This document shows positions 7,962 to 9,010 of a stretch of DNA of 9,010 nucleotides, piece by piece. Origin of the DNA: Porphyromonadaceae bacterium UBA3327 (lineage in GTDB: Bacteria; Bacteroidota; Bacteroidia; Bacteroidales; Muribaculaceae); assembly GCA_002361155.1 (NCBI GenBank), contig DERZ01000010.1, positions 4,664 to 13,673 on the forward strand, given 5' to 3'. Position 1 is the first letter of the stretch; each line of letters starts with the position of its first letter. Under the pieces are notes generated by a model. The model saw only the letters and a list, made by a program, of their open reading frames with translations, was not told the origin of the DNA and made no database searches. The position numbers and the translations under genes are program-made.

Positions 7962-7992
7962 TTTGGGAAAGTGATATTTTTTGCTAATTTTG
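7962..7992 (+). promoter_or_regulatory. Bacteroidetes-type promoter of the TonB-dependent receptor gene
   Basis: TTTG (7962-7965) is followed after exactly 19 bases by TAATTTTG (7985-7992). Both boxes and the spacing match the primary sigma factor consensus of Bacteroidetes (-33 TTTG, -7 TAnnTTTG). Transcription should start near 7999, giving a leader of about 55 bases before the start at 8054, or about 34 bases if translation begins at 8033. Confidence 0.88.
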
Positions 7993-8029
7993 CGGTCTAA
8001 AAGCCCGCTTCTGACCCCGGTCTAAAAAG
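7993..8029 (+). repeat. Two direct repeats CGGTCTAAAA(A)G at the start of the receptor transcript
   Basis: CGGTCTAAAAG at 7993-8003 recurs as CGGTCTAAAAAG at 8018-8029, with starts 25 bases apart. The first copy overlaps the predicted transcription start and lies directly next to the -7 box. The second lies in the leader or at the alternative start codon (8033). Position and spacing would suit an operator bound by a dimeric regulator, but two copies of an 11-base word can also arise by chance. The intervening AGCCC (8002-8006) can pair with GGGCT (8040-8044) just before the 8054 start, and CCCC (8015-8018) competes for the same G-run (8039-8042). Confidence 0.4.
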
Positions 8030-8053
8030 ATTATGCAAGGGGCTGAAATCCGC

Positions 8054-9010
8054 ATGAGTAACAACATATTCAGTTATTATTTCGCCAAGCGTCTCTGTCA
8101 TAGATGTCTATGTCTGTATGTCGTGTTGCTGGCCTTATTGATTCCCGGCAATCTCCTTGCGGAGGAGCGGATAGACACGGCTGTGTATCTCGGCGAAGTG
8201 AATGTGGTGGCGGTAAAGCAGGAACATGCCGTCAGGAGCGAGGCTGTGTCGGCCACGGTGGTGGGGCGGGGAGCTCTCGAAGATCTCAATGCCGTGTCGA
8301 TGAAAGGGATATCCGATGTCGTGCCCAATTTTTTTGTTCCCGATTACGGGTCGAGGGTAACTTCGTCGATGTATGCGCGTGGCATAGGTGCGCGCATGGA
8401 CCAGCCTGCCGTTGGACTCAACGTGGACAATGTTCCGATCCTTAATAAGAACGGTTACGATTTCGATCTTGCCGACATCGAATCGGTGGAGATGCTGCGG
8501 GGGCCGCAGTCCACTCTCTACGGCCGCAATACCATAGGAGGCCTGATCAATATTTCCACAGTGTCTCCCATGCGTTATCAGGGGTGGAGGCTGTCGGCAT
8601 CGGCAGGCACGGGCAACGACTGTAATCTCTCGGCAGGCTGGTACAGCCGTCCCGCTGAAAAATTCGCCACCGCCCTGATTGTTTCCGGTTCTTGCCTCGG
8701 AGGATTTTTCAGGAATAGCTATGACGGCCGTCTTCTGGACCATGAATTGTCCGGCTCTTTACGCTGGAAGGCCGACTGGAGGATTTCCGGGAGGGTATAT
8801 CTTCAGAACGCATTGTCAGTTTCATTGCTCGATCAGGGCGGCTATCCGTATGAGTATGTCAAAACCGGCGAGATAAATTATAACGATCCTTGTTATTACA
8901 GGAGATTTCTCTTTACAGACGGTCTGACGCTCAGGTATCGCGGCGAGGGATTTTCGATGACTTCCATCACGACGGTACAGCGCCTTGACGACAACATGAC
9001 CCTTGACCAG
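8054..9010 (+). CDS. TonB-dependent outer-membrane receptor, 5' part (runs off the right edge)
   Basis: An open frame of 319 codons continues past position 9010, so the C-terminus is missing. The signal peptide has an unusually long, Cys-containing n-region (CHRCLC at 15-20) before the hydrophobic core, with likely cleavage after Ala36 (NLLA). A TonB-box-like stretch, YLGEVNVVAVK (44-54), follows, then a plug domain (about 58-172) with the hallmark LRGPQSTLYGRN (148-159) and GGLINIST (162-169). From about 177 the sequence alternates like barrel strands. No SusC-type carboxypeptidase-like extension precedes the plug, so this resembles the compact siderophore, haem or vitamin receptors more than SusC glycan importers. 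No substrate can be named. No SusD gene is visible here. An in-frame ATG at 8033 (adding MQGAEIR) sits behind an A-rich stretch that Bacteroidetes often favour. I kept 8054 because the longer form places Glu in the signal peptide n-region. Complete family members usually run 650-800 residues, so less than half is present. Confidence 0.92.
   Translation, partial: MSNNIFSYYFAKRLCHRCLCLYVVLLALLIPGNLLAEERIDTAVYLGEVNVVAVKQEHAVRSEAVSATVVGRGALEDLNAVSMKGISDVVPNFFVPDYGSRVTSSMYARGIGARMDQPAVGLNVDNVPILNKNGYDFDLADIESVEMLRGPQSTLYGRNTIGGLINISTVSPMRYQGWRLSASAGTGNDCNLSAGWYSRPAEKFATALIVSGSCLGGFFRNSYDGRLLDHELSGSLRWKADWRISGRVYLQNALSVSLLDQGGYPYEYVKTGEINYNDPCYYRRFLFTDGLTLRYRGEGFSMTSITTVQRLDDNMTLDQ

Noticed and set aside
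7993..8053. Cobalamin, TPP or preQ1 riboswitch before the receptor gene
   Set aside because: The leader is only about 55 bases and lacks the conserved boxes of these classes that I could check by eye.

Overview
The window looks like chromosomal DNA from a member of the Bacteroidales, plausibly a Muribaculaceae- or Bacteroides-type gut bacterium. The signs are an exact Bacteroidetes-type promoter (TTTG, 19 bp, TAATTTTG), weak or absent Shine-Dalgarno sequences, signal peptides ending in a Phe-Ser-Gln style site, a very large Bacteroidetes-type alpha-2-macroglobulin and a compact TonB-dependent receptor. Moderately GC-rich genes are separated by AT-rich intergenic DNA. The taxonomic call is inference from these features, not a database match.

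Layout from left to right. Positions 1-269 are AT-rich with no convincing gene. A two-gene unit on the + strand follows: a small single-pass membrane protein (270-725), then, after 1 bp, an exported helical Spy/CpxP-like protein (727-1194). It is closed by a clear rho-independent terminator at 1213-1245. Next comes a 1893-residue exported alpha-2-macroglobulin family protein (1295-6976) that keeps the domain order of the family but appears to have lost the CxEQ thioester motif. It converges, with abutting stop codons (TGATCA at 6974-6979), on ribonuclease Z (rnz, 7891-6977, - strand), whose metal-binding set is complete. A 162-bp intergenic region holds a -7 element for rnz and, facing the other way, a full promoter for a TonB-dependent outer-membrane receptor. 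That receptor starts at about 8054 and runs off the right edge at 9010.

How the genes relate. The first two genes look like an envelope-stress pair of the kind often found next to an ECF sigma factor in Bacteroidetes, but no sigma factor gene lies in this window. The macroglobulin and the receptor are also envelope proteins. RNase Z is a housekeeping tRNA 3'-end processing enzyme, with no evident functional link to its neighbours. I saw no mobile element, CRISPR array, tRNA or rRNA. I found no clear sign of a new multi-gene system. The points most worth a second look are the thioester-less macroglobulin, the 14-bp hairpin inside the 3' end of rnz, and the repeat-bearing leader of the receptor gene.
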